From: Gammaproteobacteria bacterium
GTDB taxonomy: Bacteria; Actinomycetota; Acidimicrobiia; Spongiisociales; UBA4744
Direction: 5' to 3'
DNA length: 36,677 nt
Assembly (NCBI GenBank): GCA_011682695.1
Contig: JAACED010000029.1
Location: 1-36,677 of the forward strand
Made by a program: the position numbers and the translations under genes. Below, piece after piece: positions 8,796-16,448 of this stretch; within the stretch, counting starts at the first letter, position 1, and each line of letters starts with the position of its first letter. The notes under the pieces are model-generated. The model searched no databases, was not told the origin of the DNA, and saw only the letters and a program-made list of their open reading frames with translations.

Positions 8796-8808
8796 GCGGT
8801 GCAGCCTC

Positions 8809-9768
8809 TCACCGTTGGAGCAGCAGTTCGTCGCCGACTTCGAGTCGGTCCGAGCGGAGCTCGACGAGCTCGTCGCCGATGAAACCGACGGTGACCGGCA
8901 CCCGTTCGACGGTTCCGCCGGCAAGCCGCTCCACATAGGTCCCGCCGTCGGGGCCTGCGGCGACAACGGTACCCGGTGCAGCCAGGACCGGCCCGGCGGT
9001 GGCTTCGGAGACGACCTCGACCGTAATGCCCCCGGTCTGGTCTCCGATGAGCTGCGCTATCGGGGGCTCGGTTTGGACGACTTGCCCGTCGACGTCGACA
9101 CCAACGGGGGCTGTGAGAACGTCGACGACGGTCGCCGCCTGGGGTTCTGCTCCGGGAGCGGTCCACAGGAGCAGATCCGTCCCGTTGGTGATCGTCCCAG
9201 GAACACCGTCGAACTGGAGGCGTATTCCGGGACGCCGCAGGAAGACCTCCGGGCCTCTGGGGACCAACACCGTACCGACCTCGATACCGTCGGCGGACCA
9301 GAGCCACGCGGCCTCTGGGGTCAGGAGCACCTCGCCCAGTGGCAGCCCCGTCTGCCCGTCTCCCGTGGCCGGTGGCTCGTAGCCACGGTCGAGATAGAGG
9401 TCTCGGACGGCCGCCCCGGTGTCGGGGCCGAAGACCCCAGGCTCGTCGGTGATCGGATACCCAAGACGACCGAGGGCCCGTTGCACCATCTCGACGTCGC
9501 GGCCTCGCGAGCCGGACTGCAGGTCCCGCCATCCGGGAAACGGGCTGTAGAGCAGCATGACAGGCCGCGACTGGATCTCCACGACCACGTCCCCTTCGAG
9601 GACCTCGTCCCCGGCACGCTTCGGCATGGCGGTGACGACCCCGGATCGGTCGATCGGAAAACGCTCCGGATTGTCGATCACCTTCGCACGCAGGAACACG
9701 CCGCGGCGAAGCACCTCACCCGGTGCGTGTAACACCACACCCATCATGCCACCCAGCGGTGTCTTCAC
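8809..9768 (-). CDS. Peptidoglycan-binding, HlyD-like adaptor of the ABC exporter (N-terminus split off by an apparent frameshift)
   Basis: The 319-residue frame encodes a periplasmic-adaptor-like protein. A barrel-sandwich half (VVTAMPKRAGDEVLEGDVVVEI) comes first. A peptidoglycan-binding type 1 domain follows (about residues 86-128, SGSRGRDVEMVQRALGRLGY then FGPDTGAAV), and then a second beta-rich half ends in VELRSDRLEVGDELLLQR. This layout is common for adaptors encoded beside actinobacterial MacB-like ABC exporters. The frame opens with a GTG at 9768 that has no ribosome-binding site or membrane anchor. The expected anchor is encoded just upstream in another frame (see the fragment at 9716-9871). 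One base fewer in the GGG run at 9768-9770 would join the two into a 353-residue protein. I treat this as the larger part of one gene that is either frameshifted or mis-sequenced. Confidence 0.8.
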   Translation of the reverse strand: MKTPLGGMMGVVLHAPGEVLRRGVFLRAKVIDNPERFPIDRSGVVTAMPKRAGDEVLEGDVVVEIQSRPVMLLYSPFPGWRDLQSGSRGRDVEMVQRALGRLGYPITDEPGVFGPDTGAAVRDLYLDRGYEPPATGDGQTGLPLGEVLLTPEAAWLWSADGIEVGTVLVPRGPEVFLRRPGIRLQFDGVPGTITNGTDLLLWTAPGAEPQAATVVDVLTAPVGVDVDGQVVQTEPPIAQLIGDQTGGITVEVVSEATAGPVLAAPGTVVAAGPDGGTYVERLAGGTVERVPVTVGFIGDELVELRSDRLEVGDELLLQR

Positions 9769-9871
9769 CCGAAGGCGGCTCCGGGCGGGACACGATCGCT
9801 GTCGCGACGAGGGTTGCCGCGACGGTCACGAGGACCACGAGCACACCGGCCGCGAGGCGCCGCGCCATCAT
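9716..9871 (-). pseudogene. N-terminal membrane-anchor fragment of the adaptor gene, out of frame with the rest
   Basis: The frame starts with ATGATGG, overlapping the stop codon of the upstream lipoprotein gene as ATGA, which is the usual translational coupling in this window. It encodes MMARRLAAGVLVVLVTVAA and onwards: a basic N-terminus and one hydrophobic helix ending in SRPEPPS, which is a standard inner-membrane anchor for an HlyD-type adaptor. After the proline-rich linker the frame runs for only some 18 non-homologous codons to a stop at 9716. The adaptor body continues in the neighbouring frame from the same spot. Deleting one G of the run at 9768-9770 gives a continuous reading frame. 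Whether this is a real mutation or an assembly indel cannot be decided here. Confidence 0.7.
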
Positions 9872-10653
9872 GATCCCCCGTCCACATCGTCGGGAAACGA
9901 CCCGCTGACGATCGCCGCGGCCCGCTCGAGTCCTTCTTTTCGGTACTTCGCGTACGCCGCCAACACACCCTCGTTGCGCCGCAGTCGTTCCTCTCCGACG
10001 TCGATCAGCGTTCTGGCGAACGTCGTAGCGAGACCGCTCTGCGCTTTGCACTCGGCGTCTCCTGCGCCGATCTCGGCGTCGGCGTCGGCCAGGTGGGAGA
10101 CCGTCCGGGTGCTGTTGAGTAGACCTTCGACGTCGTCCTTGAAGAGTTCATAGACGTCGTCAGGCGTTGTCACCCGATATCCCTGCCGGCGCATGCAGGT
10201 GGACCACCGTCGGGTCGCGTCGGCCACAGACTCGTTGCCGATGACCTGGTCGAGAACTTTCGATACGACGATCGCTGCGGTGCGTGTCCGATGGAAGGTC
10301 GCGGCGTCGACGCCGTAGAGCTGCTCGACGACCTTCCCCGCACAGCCACTTACCGGAACCGTCACCGAACCGCCTCCGCCGATGTCGATGGTGATCTCCC
10401 TGCGTGGATTCCCGAACTCTGCATCTTCCCAACCGGGCGGCGCAGGAGGGTAGGCCCGCATTGGCGAGTCGGCCGAATGCAGGGACACGAGAAAGGCGTC
10501 CAGGGCTCCTGGCTCAGCAACCGGAGCCGCCATGCCGATCGGCCCGTCCTGGTGCACCCAGAGGTCCATCGGACGTATGAGGTCGAAAGGGTTTGGTGTG
10601 CCGGGAATGTCCGACGGTCCCGGCGGCCGCCACTCGATCCCGGCCTGCTGCAA
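9868..10653 (-). CDS. Secreted lipoprotein of the ABC-exporter operon, C-terminal part (frameshifted from its signal peptide)
   Basis: The 261-residue open frame has a TTG as first possible start but is open further upstream without a start codon, as expected for the continuation of a frameshifted gene. It encodes a soluble domain with three cysteines in recognisable contexts: SGCAGKVVE, WSTCMRRQGY and DAECKAQSGL. The WxxCMRxxG and ECxxxxGL patterns are typical of actinobacterial lipoproteins encoded next to peptidoglycan-binding adaptors and MacB-like ABC transporters; I know no defined function for them. The region upstream in this frame (RVERDLVNVDYFTSQETN) also reads as coding, so the frame change lies near 10740-10750. 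The stop overlaps the adaptor start (ATGA). Confidence 0.72.
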   Translation of the reverse strand: MQQAGIEWRPPGPSDIPGTPNPFDLIRPMDLWVHQDGPIGMAAPVAEPGALDAFLVSLHSADSPMRAYPPAPPGWEDAEFGNPRREITIDIGGGGSVTVPVSGCAGKVVEQLYGVDAATFHRTRTAAIVVSKVLDQVIGNESVADATRRWSTCMRRQGYRVTTPDDVYELFKDDVEGLLNSTRTVSHLADADAEIGAGDAECKAQSGLATTFARTLIDVGEERLRRNEGVLAAYAKYRKEGLERAAAIVSGSFPDDVDGGS

Positions 10654-10658
10654 ATACG

Positions 10659-10880
10659 TCAGCTCCGCCTCCGCTTCGGCGAGGAGGTTCGTCTCTTGCG
10701 ACGTGAAGTAGTCGACATTGACGAGATCCCGTTCGACACGGCCAAGCTGCGTTGTTCGGCGGCGGTCAACACCGCCGCCGGTCTGTCTTCCTGTATCGGC
10801 GATCCGGTAGGTGTGCAGGCGCTGATCACTGTTGACAGAGCTATGGCCGCGGCGGCCAGCGCGGCGAAGTCCCTGGGCAT
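10659..10880 (-). pseudogene. Lipoprotein signal-peptide fragment of the same gene, out of frame
   Basis: A strong ribosome-binding site AGGAGG lies ten bases before an ATG at 10880. The frame encodes MPRDFAALAAAAIALSTVIS followed by Ala-Cys, a clear type II signal peptide with lipobox ISAC. A Thr/Pro-rich linker and a helical TAAEQRSL come next. The reading frame then degenerates into an Arg/Ser/Lys-rich tail that stops at 10659, while the neighbouring frame continues sensibly as GRVERDLVNVDYF. Adding one G in the GG at 10740-10741 (plus-strand numbering) would yield a single 337-residue lipoprotein through to 9868. The two frameshifts of this operon both involve G runs. Confidence 0.68.
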
Positions 10881-11031
10881 GTGTTGGCTACCTCCTGGCA
10901 GGAACGATCCTAACTTCCCGATGTCGATCCAGCCCTGCGTCGCGCACAGCGCGAGGCGTGGTCGACGAGGAAGATCTCGCTTCACGAGAGGCCCTCATCA
11001 CCCGTCACCCCCCGCTGGTACGCTCGCCGCC
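10881..11031. promoter_or_regulatory. Divergent promoter region between the exporter operon and herA
   Basis: These 151 bases separate two divergently transcribed units. On the plus strand TACGCT (11019-11024) fits the TANNNT consensus of a -10 element and ends seven bases before the herA ATG, so herA is probably leaderless. On the minus strand TAGGAT (10907-10912) could be a -10 for the lipoprotein gene, whose ATG is preceded by AGGAGG. No convincing -35 element is visible for either. Confidence 0.4.
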
Positions 11032-12714
11032 ATGACACACAACATCGTCGGGCGCGTCATCGGCACCGAAGACGCCACACCGCTGGGGTTCTGGGTGGGT
11101 GTCGCCCCCGGCGAGTACCTGCAGCTCGACGACGTCGTCGCTCTCGAACGCACCCTCCCCGGCGGCGACACCGTGCACATCTACGGCATCGTGGAGCAGG
11201 TGCGGGCCCGCCACGAAGGCGCCCGGTTTGATTCGGACGTGTTCTTGATCGAGGACGGCGTGCTGCCGGCCGAGGTCAGCGAGGCGGCCAAGGTGGTCGC
11301 GACGCGTTTCGAGCCGGAGACGTTCGTCCCGCCGCGTCCCGGGCAGGGTGTCGTGCGCGCGACGGGGGAGGAGCGGGATCGGGCGCTGTTCTTCGACCGC
11401 ATGACCGATCGGATTCCCGTCGGCTTGAGCAGGTCGGGTGAGCCGATGTTCGTGAATCTGGAATTCGTCGACGGCGCTCGGGGCGCTCACGTCAACATCT
11501 CCGGGGTCTCCGGCGTCGCAACGAAGACCACCTACGCGACCTTCCTGCTCCACAGCCTCTTCACCTCGGGCGTTCTGGGCGCGCGGGCGGTCAACACCAA
11601 GGCGCTCATCTTCAACGTCAAAGGCGAGGACCTGCTGTTCCTCGACCGCCCGAACCTGGCGATGGGCGACGACCAGGCCAAGCGGTATCGCACCCTTGGT
11701 CTCCCGGCGACTCCGTTCCGGTCCGTCGGCATCTACGTGCCGCCGAAGCATGGGTCGCCGTCTGCGGCACCCGATGTGCGGGCCCGCCACGAAGGTGTCA
11801 CGCCGTTCTTCTGGACGATCGCCGAGTTCTGCACGCAGGATCTCCTGCCGTTCCTCTTTGCCGATGCCGAGGACGACCGCGCCCACTACACGATGGTCGT
11901 GTACAACGTGATGGCTCGCCTGCGCAAGGCGACCGTTCTGGACGACGGCGGCGTGGCGATCGATGGCGAGCCGGTTCGGACCTTCCGGGACCTCGCAGAT
12001 CTCATCACCCGAAAGGTGCAGGAAGAGGACACGCGTGTCGAATGGGCAGGTCCTGCGATCGGCATCGGTACCGTCAATGCATTCGTTCGCCGCATCCAGG
12101 GAGCCGTCCGTCATGTCGAGCACCTCGTCAGGGGTGATCTCCCGAGCGCGGAGCGACACCGCATCGAGTTGCGGCGACAGGTGACCGTCGTGGATCTTCA
12201 CAACCTCAACGACAGGGCGAAGCGGTTCGTTGTCGGAGTCACCGTGCGCCGGGCGTTCGAGGACAAGGAACACCAGGGCCAGTCCGACGAGTTGCTGTTC
12301 CTCGTTCTGGATGAACTGAACAAGTACGCACCGCGAGAGGGGTTCAGCCCGATCAAGGAGATCCTCCTCGACGTTGCCGAGCGCGGGCGGTCGCTCGGCG
12401 TGATCTTGATCGGCGCCCAGCAGACGGCAAGTGAGGTGGAGCGGCGCATCATCGCGAACTCTGCCATCCGCGTGGTCGGCCGCCTCGATTCGGCCGAAGC
12501 CGGTCGCGACGAATATGGGTTCCTCCCGGTTGTGCAGCGGCAGCGGGCCACCATCATGAAGCCCGGCACGATGATCGTCGCCCAGCCCGAGCTGCCGATC
12601 CCGGTCGTCCTCGAGTTCCCGTTCCCCGCCTGGGCAACCCGAGCTTCGGAGGCGGGCCCACCCATCGGCGGGGGAGACGCGCCGGAGGATCCCTTCGAAG
12701 GCCTGACGGACTGA
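11032..12714 (+). CDS. herA: HerA-like DNA translocase / DUF87-type ATPase
   Basis: The 560-residue protein has a small N-terminal beta-barrel (HAS-like, about 1-75) followed by a RecA-fold ATPase of the HerA/FtsK superfamily. The strand VNISGVSG leads into GVATKTT, a P-loop that keeps Lys165-Thr166 but departs from GxxxxGKS. Walker B is LLFLVLDE (421-428), with Asp427/Glu428. A sensor segment LIGAQQTASEVERRIIANSA and a conserved VVGR (Arg484, candidate arginine finger) follow. HerA proteins form hexameric rings that pump DNA and activate the NurA nuclease during end resection. A NurA homologue and both Mre11/Rad50-type genes lie 3-6 kb downstream on the same strand. I chose ATG 11032 because homology begins there and a -10-like TACGCT lies seven bases upstream; the frame is open much further upstream but that part is non-coding in character. 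Confidence 0.85.
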   Translation: MTHNIVGRVIGTEDATPLGFWVGVAPGEYLQLDDVVALERTLPGGDTVHIYGIVEQVRARHEGARFDSDVFLIEDGVLPAEVSEAAKVVATRFEPETFVPPRPGQGVVRATGEERDRALFFDRMTDRIPVGLSRSGEPMFVNLEFVDGARGAHVNISGVSGVATKTTYATFLLHSLFTSGVLGARAVNTKALIFNVKGEDLLFLDRPNLAMGDDQAKRYRTLGLPATPFRSVGIYVPPKHGSPSAAPDVRARHEGVTPFFWTIAEFCTQDLLPFLFADAEDDRAHYTMVVYNVMARLRKATVLDDGGVAIDGEPVRTFRDLADLITRKVQEEDTRVEWAGPAIGIGTVNAFVRRIQGAVRHVEHLVRGDLPSAERHRIELRRQVTVVDLHNLNDRAKRFVVGVTVRRAFEDKEHQGQSDELLFLVLDELNKYAPREGFSPIKEILLDVAERGRSLGVILIGAQQTASEVERRIIANSAIRVVGRLDSAEAGRDEYGFLPVVQRQRATIMKPGTMIVAQPELPIPVVLEFPFPAWATRASEAGPPIGGGDAPEDPFEGLTD

Positions 12715-12767
12715 TCTTCATCCTCTTGGGCGACACGCTCTCCTGCCGGTGACTAGCGTCGGAGGAC

Positions 12768-13865
12768 ATGATCATCCAGGCTGCGTTGTTCCTTGGCTTC
12801 CCCGTGGTGGCACGATGGGGGGCACGCAAGTACAAGGCGCTGCGCTTTCTCGGTCCGATCGTCCTTTGCTACCTCTTCGGCATTGCCCTCGGCAACCTGG
12901 TTTCCATGGACACCGAACTCGCCACGATGTTCACCGAGGCGACCGTCATCCTCGCCATCCCGCTGCTGTTGTTCACCACCGATTTCCGGGCATGGCTGCG
13001 GATAGCAAGACCCGCCGTCATCTCGTTCACGCTCGCCGCCGTGGCGGTCATCATCACCGCGGCAACCGCGACATTGATCCTCGCCGGGCCGCACGATTGG
13101 CAGATGGCCGGCATGACCGTCGGCGTCTACACGGGTGGCACCCCCAACATGAGCGCCATCGGCATCGCCCTCGGTGTCCCGGATGAGACGTTCGTGCTAC
13201 TCAACGGCGCCGACGTGATCCTCTCCGGGGTGTACCTGCTGTTCCTGCTGTCGATCGCCCAACGGGTCCTCGGCAAATTCCTGCCGGCGTTCGATCACTC
13301 GCGCCTCGGAGACGACTTCGACGACGGTGAACGAGCCGATTTCGGATGGCGCAACGTGCTCGCCGCCCTCGGGCTGAGCATCCTGTCCTCCGGGGTCGCC
13401 GTCGGGATCGTCTATGTGCTCGCTCCCGACCTGCCGATCGCCGCGGTCATCCTCGCCATCACCACCGTCGGCATCCTGGCGTCTTTCGTCCCGAAGATCC
13501 GGAATCTGCCCGGCACGTTCGAGACCGGGGAGTTCCTGCTCCTTGTGTTCGCCGTCGCCGTCGGCACCCTCGCCAACGTCAGGCGACTCGTCGGAGCGTT
13601 CGGCGACGTGTTCCTCTTCGTCGCCATCGTCCTCATCGGCGCGATCCTGTTGCATTACCTGTTGGCGACCTTCTTTCGGATCGACACCGACACGGTGCTC
13701 ATCACCTCCACCGCCGCCGTGTTCGGCCCGGCGTTCGTCCCGCCCGTCGCCGCCGCGTTGAAGAACCGGCAAATCCTCGTCTCGGGCCTCACCACCGGGG
13801 TCGTCGGCTATGCGATCGGCAACTACGCCGGAATCGCGCTTGCCTACCTGCTCCGGCCCGGCTGA
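12768..13865 (+). CDS. DUF819 family integral membrane protein
   Basis: The 365-residue polytopic protein has about ten hydrophobic segments. VYTGGTPNMSAIG near residue 125 and ITSTAAVFGPAFVPPVAAALKN near the C-terminus are hallmarks of the DUF819 (YjcL-like) family. This is a group of bacterial and plant-plastid membrane proteins that resemble secondary transporters with two inverted halves, each with a GG/GP-rich re-entrant motif. Substrate is unknown. It starts at ATG 12768, preceded by TAGCGT eight bases upstream (possible -10 for a leaderless transcript) and by GGAGG, which is too close to act normally. It follows herA by 53 bases on the same strand; a functional link to DNA repair is doubtful. 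Confidence 0.85.
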   Translation: MIIQAALFLGFPVVARWGARKYKALRFLGPIVLCYLFGIALGNLVSMDTELATMFTEATVILAIPLLLFTTDFRAWLRIARPAVISFTLAAVAVIITAATATLILAGPHDWQMAGMTVGVYTGGTPNMSAIGIALGVPDETFVLLNGADVILSGVYLLFLLSIAQRVLGKFLPAFDHSRLGDDFDDGERADFGWRNVLAALGLSILSSGVAVGIVYVLAPDLPIAAVILAITTVGILASFVPKIRNLPGTFETGEFLLLVFAVAVGTLANVRRLVGAFGDVFLFVAIVLIGAILLHYLLATFFRIDTDTVLITSTAAVFGPAFVPPVAAALKNRQILVSGLTTGVVGYAIGNYAGIALAYLLRPG

Positions 13866-13878
13866 TCGGTCTGCCGGC

Positions 13879-15198
13879 TCAGGTCGAGTAGAGGCTCTCC
13901 AGCATCTGCAGCACGATCTCCTCGACCATGCCGGTGTCCGGCAGCGTCGCCATCATCCCGTACATCGCAGCTTGGCCGACCGTCGAGGCCTGCGGATTCG
14001 CCCGTACCTCGTCGACCGCGGCTGCGAGATCGCCGAGGAACGCGTCAACGATGCCCGTATGCGCGGGTGTCACCATCAGGTGAAGGGACGACGGGTTGAT
14101 CTGTCGGTCGATGTGCCAGCCTCGTGACTCGACCGCATCGGCGACGGCGAAGATGTCGACGTCGGTCCCGATGAACGAGAAGACGCTGAGCAGTGGGTCG
14201 CCGAGAATCTCGAGCCCCGGAATGCCGCGGACACCGTCGATAAGGCGGCGGGACGTCTCGAGTATCTGGCCCGCCATCTGCAGGTACCCGTCCTCACCGA
14301 TGGCCTGGAGCGCAGCCCACGCCGCGGCGATCGCGCCACCCGGTCGGGTGCCCGCCATCGACGGTGACGCGTAGATGCCTCCCGGCCAATCCGCGGTGAC
14401 GTGGAATTGGTACCTGCGGAGTTCCGGCGTTCGATAGAGAATCGTCGAAGCGCCTTTCGCCGCGAATCCGTACTTGTGGACGTCGGCCGACATCGAAGTG
14501 ACCCCGGGAACCCGGAAATCCCATGGTTCGATCGGCACGCCAAGGCGTTCTGCCCACGGTACGAGGAACCCGCCGAGGCAGGCATCGACGTGGAACCCGA
14601 TGCTTCGGTCTGCGGCGATCTCTCCGAGACGTCCGATCGGATCGATCTGGCCGTGCGGGTAGTCCGGCGTCGATCCGACCATGAGGATCGTGTTCGGGGT
14701 GATGGCCGCTTCCATCGCCGCAGGGTCGGCGCGGAGATCGTTTCCCACGGGCACGCGTACGGCGCGCACATCGAAGTAGTCGGCAGCCTTGTCGAACGCG
14801 GCGTGCGCCGTGGTGGGGAGCACCATCTCCGGTTCCGAGATGCCGTGGGTGACGCGGCCCCAATCTCGATAGGTCTTGACGGCCATCAGCAGGCTCTCGG
14901 TGCCGCCGGAGGTCATCGTGCCTGCGACCCGATCATCTCCGTGAAGCATCGACGCGGTCATTCCGACCACCTCGGCTTCGAACTTTCGCAGTGCCGGGAA
15001 CGCGATCGGGTTGAGGCCGTTCTCACTGAAGAACACACCGTACGCCTCTTTCAGGAATGCGGTGTGCTCGTCGCCGGCGTGGTAGACGAGGCTCCACGTG
15101 TGCCCTTCGTGCCAGTTGGCGTCTGCATCGTGCAGGTGTCGCATTTCGTCGAGGATCTCGTCGTGGGGCCGTCCGGTTGGGGGGATCTGTGCTGTCAT
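13879..15198 (-). CDS. Sphingosine-1-phosphate-lyase-like group II PLP-dependent decarboxylase/lyase
   Basis: The 439-residue fold-type I PLP enzyme has SMSADVHKYGFAAKG with the Schiff-base Lys242, HVDACLGG with Asp205 for the PLP ring, and MTSGGTES at 95-102 for phosphate binding. The SADVHKYG-x-x-x-KG pattern and the N-terminal WSLVYHAGDEH/FFSENGLNP region closely match the sphingosine-1-phosphate lyase subgroup. Glutamate or DOPA decarboxylases fit less well. Bacterial members cleave or decarboxylate phosphorylated amino-alcohols or remain uncharacterised. I chose ATG 15198 because the further 22 in-frame codons upstream are not conserved in character; a TACGCT -10-like box lies at 15210-15215 in the minus direction. 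It converges on the DUF819 gene with a 13-base gap and diverges from sbcD. Confidence 0.82.
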   Translation of the reverse strand: MTAQIPPTGRPHDEILDEMRHLHDADANWHEGHTWSLVYHAGDEHTAFLKEAYGVFFSENGLNPIAFPALRKFEAEVVGMTASMLHGDDRVAGTMTSGGTESLLMAVKTYRDWGRVTHGISEPEMVLPTTAHAAFDKAADYFDVRAVRVPVGNDLRADPAAMEAAITPNTILMVGSTPDYPHGQIDPIGRLGEIAADRSIGFHVDACLGGFLVPWAERLGVPIEPWDFRVPGVTSMSADVHKYGFAAKGASTILYRTPELRRYQFHVTADWPGGIYASPSMAGTRPGGAIAAAWAALQAIGEDGYLQMAGQILETSRRLIDGVRGIPGLEILGDPLLSVFSFIGTDVDIFAVADAVESRGWHIDRQINPSSLHLMVTPAHTGIVDAFLGDLAAAVDEVRANPQASTVGQAAMYGMMATLPDTGMVEEIVLQMLESLYST

Positions 15199-15299
15199 AA
15201 CGACACCCGAGCGTAGCGATCGGACACACAGGCCGCAGGGGGTCGTTCCTCCGCGAGAGACCACCGGCGATGTCGTACCCGACCGTTACCATCGGGCGC
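15199..15299. promoter_or_regulatory. Divergent intergenic region with a candidate sbcD -10 element
   Basis: The 101-base spacer separates the S1P-lyase-like gene from sbcD. TACCAT at 15287-15292 fits the -10 pattern and sits seven bases before the GTG at 15300. This supports GTG as a leaderless start and argues against the ATG at 15270, which would lie upstream of the promoter element. Confidence 0.4.
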
Positions 15300-16448
15300 G
15301 TGAGGATTCTGCACACCGCCGACTGGCACGTCGGACGATCGATTCGTGGACGTAGCCGCACCGACGAACATCGGGCCGTCCTCGCCGAGATTGCCGATGT
15401 CGCCCGCCGTGAGGCCGTCGACCTCGTCCTCGTCGCCGGCGACACGTTCGACGTGGTCGCGCCGAGCGCCGAATCGGAGCGCATCGTCTACCAGGCGCTC
15501 CTCGACCTCTCCGACATCGCACCCGTGGTGCTCATCGCCGGCAACCACGACCATCCCCGACGGTGGCGGGCTGTCGCTCCGCTCTTCGAAATGGGCCGGG
15601 TCACCGTCGGCGCGACACTGCAACGTCCCGACGAAGGGGGAGTGGCACGCATCCAGACGGACGCCGGCGAGACGGCGCGCATCGCCCTCGTACCGTTCGT
15701 CGGCAAACGCGGGATCGTCACTGCCGACGACCTGATGGCGCTCGACCCGTTCGAACACGGCGGCAAGTACGCCGGAAGGGTCGAAGCGATCCTCGACAAG
15801 CTCACCGAAGGCATGACGTCCGACGATGTCAACCTCGTCGTCGCCCACCTCATGATCGCCGAAGGAAGGCTGGGAGGCGGTGAGCGCATCGCCTTCACGG
15901 TCGAGGACTATGCGATCCCCGCGACCGCATTCAGCGGGTCCCTGTCCTATGTCGCACTCGGACACCTGCATCGCATGCAATCCGTCCCCGCACCGGCGCC
16001 CGTGTGGTACGCAGGATCACCGATGCAGCTCGACTTCGGTGAGAGAGACGACGAGAAAGGCCTCCTCGTCGTCGACGCCGAACCGGGCCTCCCCGCAACG
16101 GTCCGACCGGTTCCCCTCACCGCCGGAAGGCGGCTCATCCAACTCGCCGGTACGCTGGAGGAGCTCGAAGTCCGCTCTGGTGAGGCAGAGTTCGCCGACG
16201 CGTACCTCAAGATCGTCGTGCATGAATCGGCGCGGGCCGGACTCGGCGATGTCGTCCGAGAGCTGTTCCCCAACGCCGTGGACGTACTGTTGGCCTCGCC
16301 GAGAGACATCGGCGCGACGGATCGTGACGTGCGTCTCGGCCGTCCACCCCGCGAGCTGTTCATCGAGTATCTCGAACAGGTCGATGCCTCCGATGACGAT
16401 GTCGTCGCCCTCTTCGACGAGATGCTGGGAGACATCGATGCGACCTGA
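15300..16448 (+). CDS. sbcD: Exonuclease subunit SbcD (Mre11 family)
   Basis: The 382-residue calcineurin-like phosphoesterase is the nuclease half of the SbcCD (Mre11-Rad50) complex, which opens hairpins and processes double-strand ends with Mn2+. Metal-binding motifs in order are ADWHVG (Asp8, His10), VAGDTFD, AGNHDHP, VVAHLM and GHLHRMQ. The C-terminal capping region (about 270-382) ends in an acidic tail. GTG at 15300 gives VRILHTADWH, matching the usual Mre11 N-terminus. An ATG 30 bases earlier would add ten unconserved residues. Its end overlaps sbcC by 11 bases, so the two are co-translated in the usual sbcD-sbcC order. Confidence 0.93.
   Translation: MRILHTADWHVGRSIRGRSRTDEHRAVLAEIADVARREAVDLVLVAGDTFDVVAPSAESERIVYQALLDLSDIAPVVLIAGNHDHPRRWRAVAPLFEMGRVTVGATLQRPDEGGVARIQTDAGETARIALVPFVGKRGIVTADDLMALDPFEHGGKYAGRVEAILDKLTEGMTSDDVNLVVAHLMIAEGRLGGGERIAFTVEDYAIPATAFSGSLSYVALGHLHRMQSVPAPAPVWYAGSPMQLDFGERDDEKGLLVVDAEPGLPATVRPVPLTAGRRLIQLAGTLEELEVRSGEAEFADAYLKIVVHESARAGLGDVVRELFPNAVDVLLASPRDIGATDRDVRLGRPPRELFIEYLEQVDASDDDVVALFDEMLGDIDAT

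Noticed and set aside
11005-12273. Open frame of 422 codons antisense to herA
   Set aside because: Charged low-complexity product without motifs; the plus-strand frame carries the ATPase motifs.
11032-12714. HerA as part of an antiphage system such as HerA-SIR2 or HerA-DUF4297
   Set aside because: No SIR2, DUF4297 or other defence effector is nearby; the neighbours are NurA and SbcCD, which point to repair.
13858-13877. CCGGC/GCCGG hairpin at the end of the DUF819 gene as a terminator
   Set aside because: Only five base pairs with a ten-base loop and no U tract; it overlaps the coding end and is expected by chance at this GC content.
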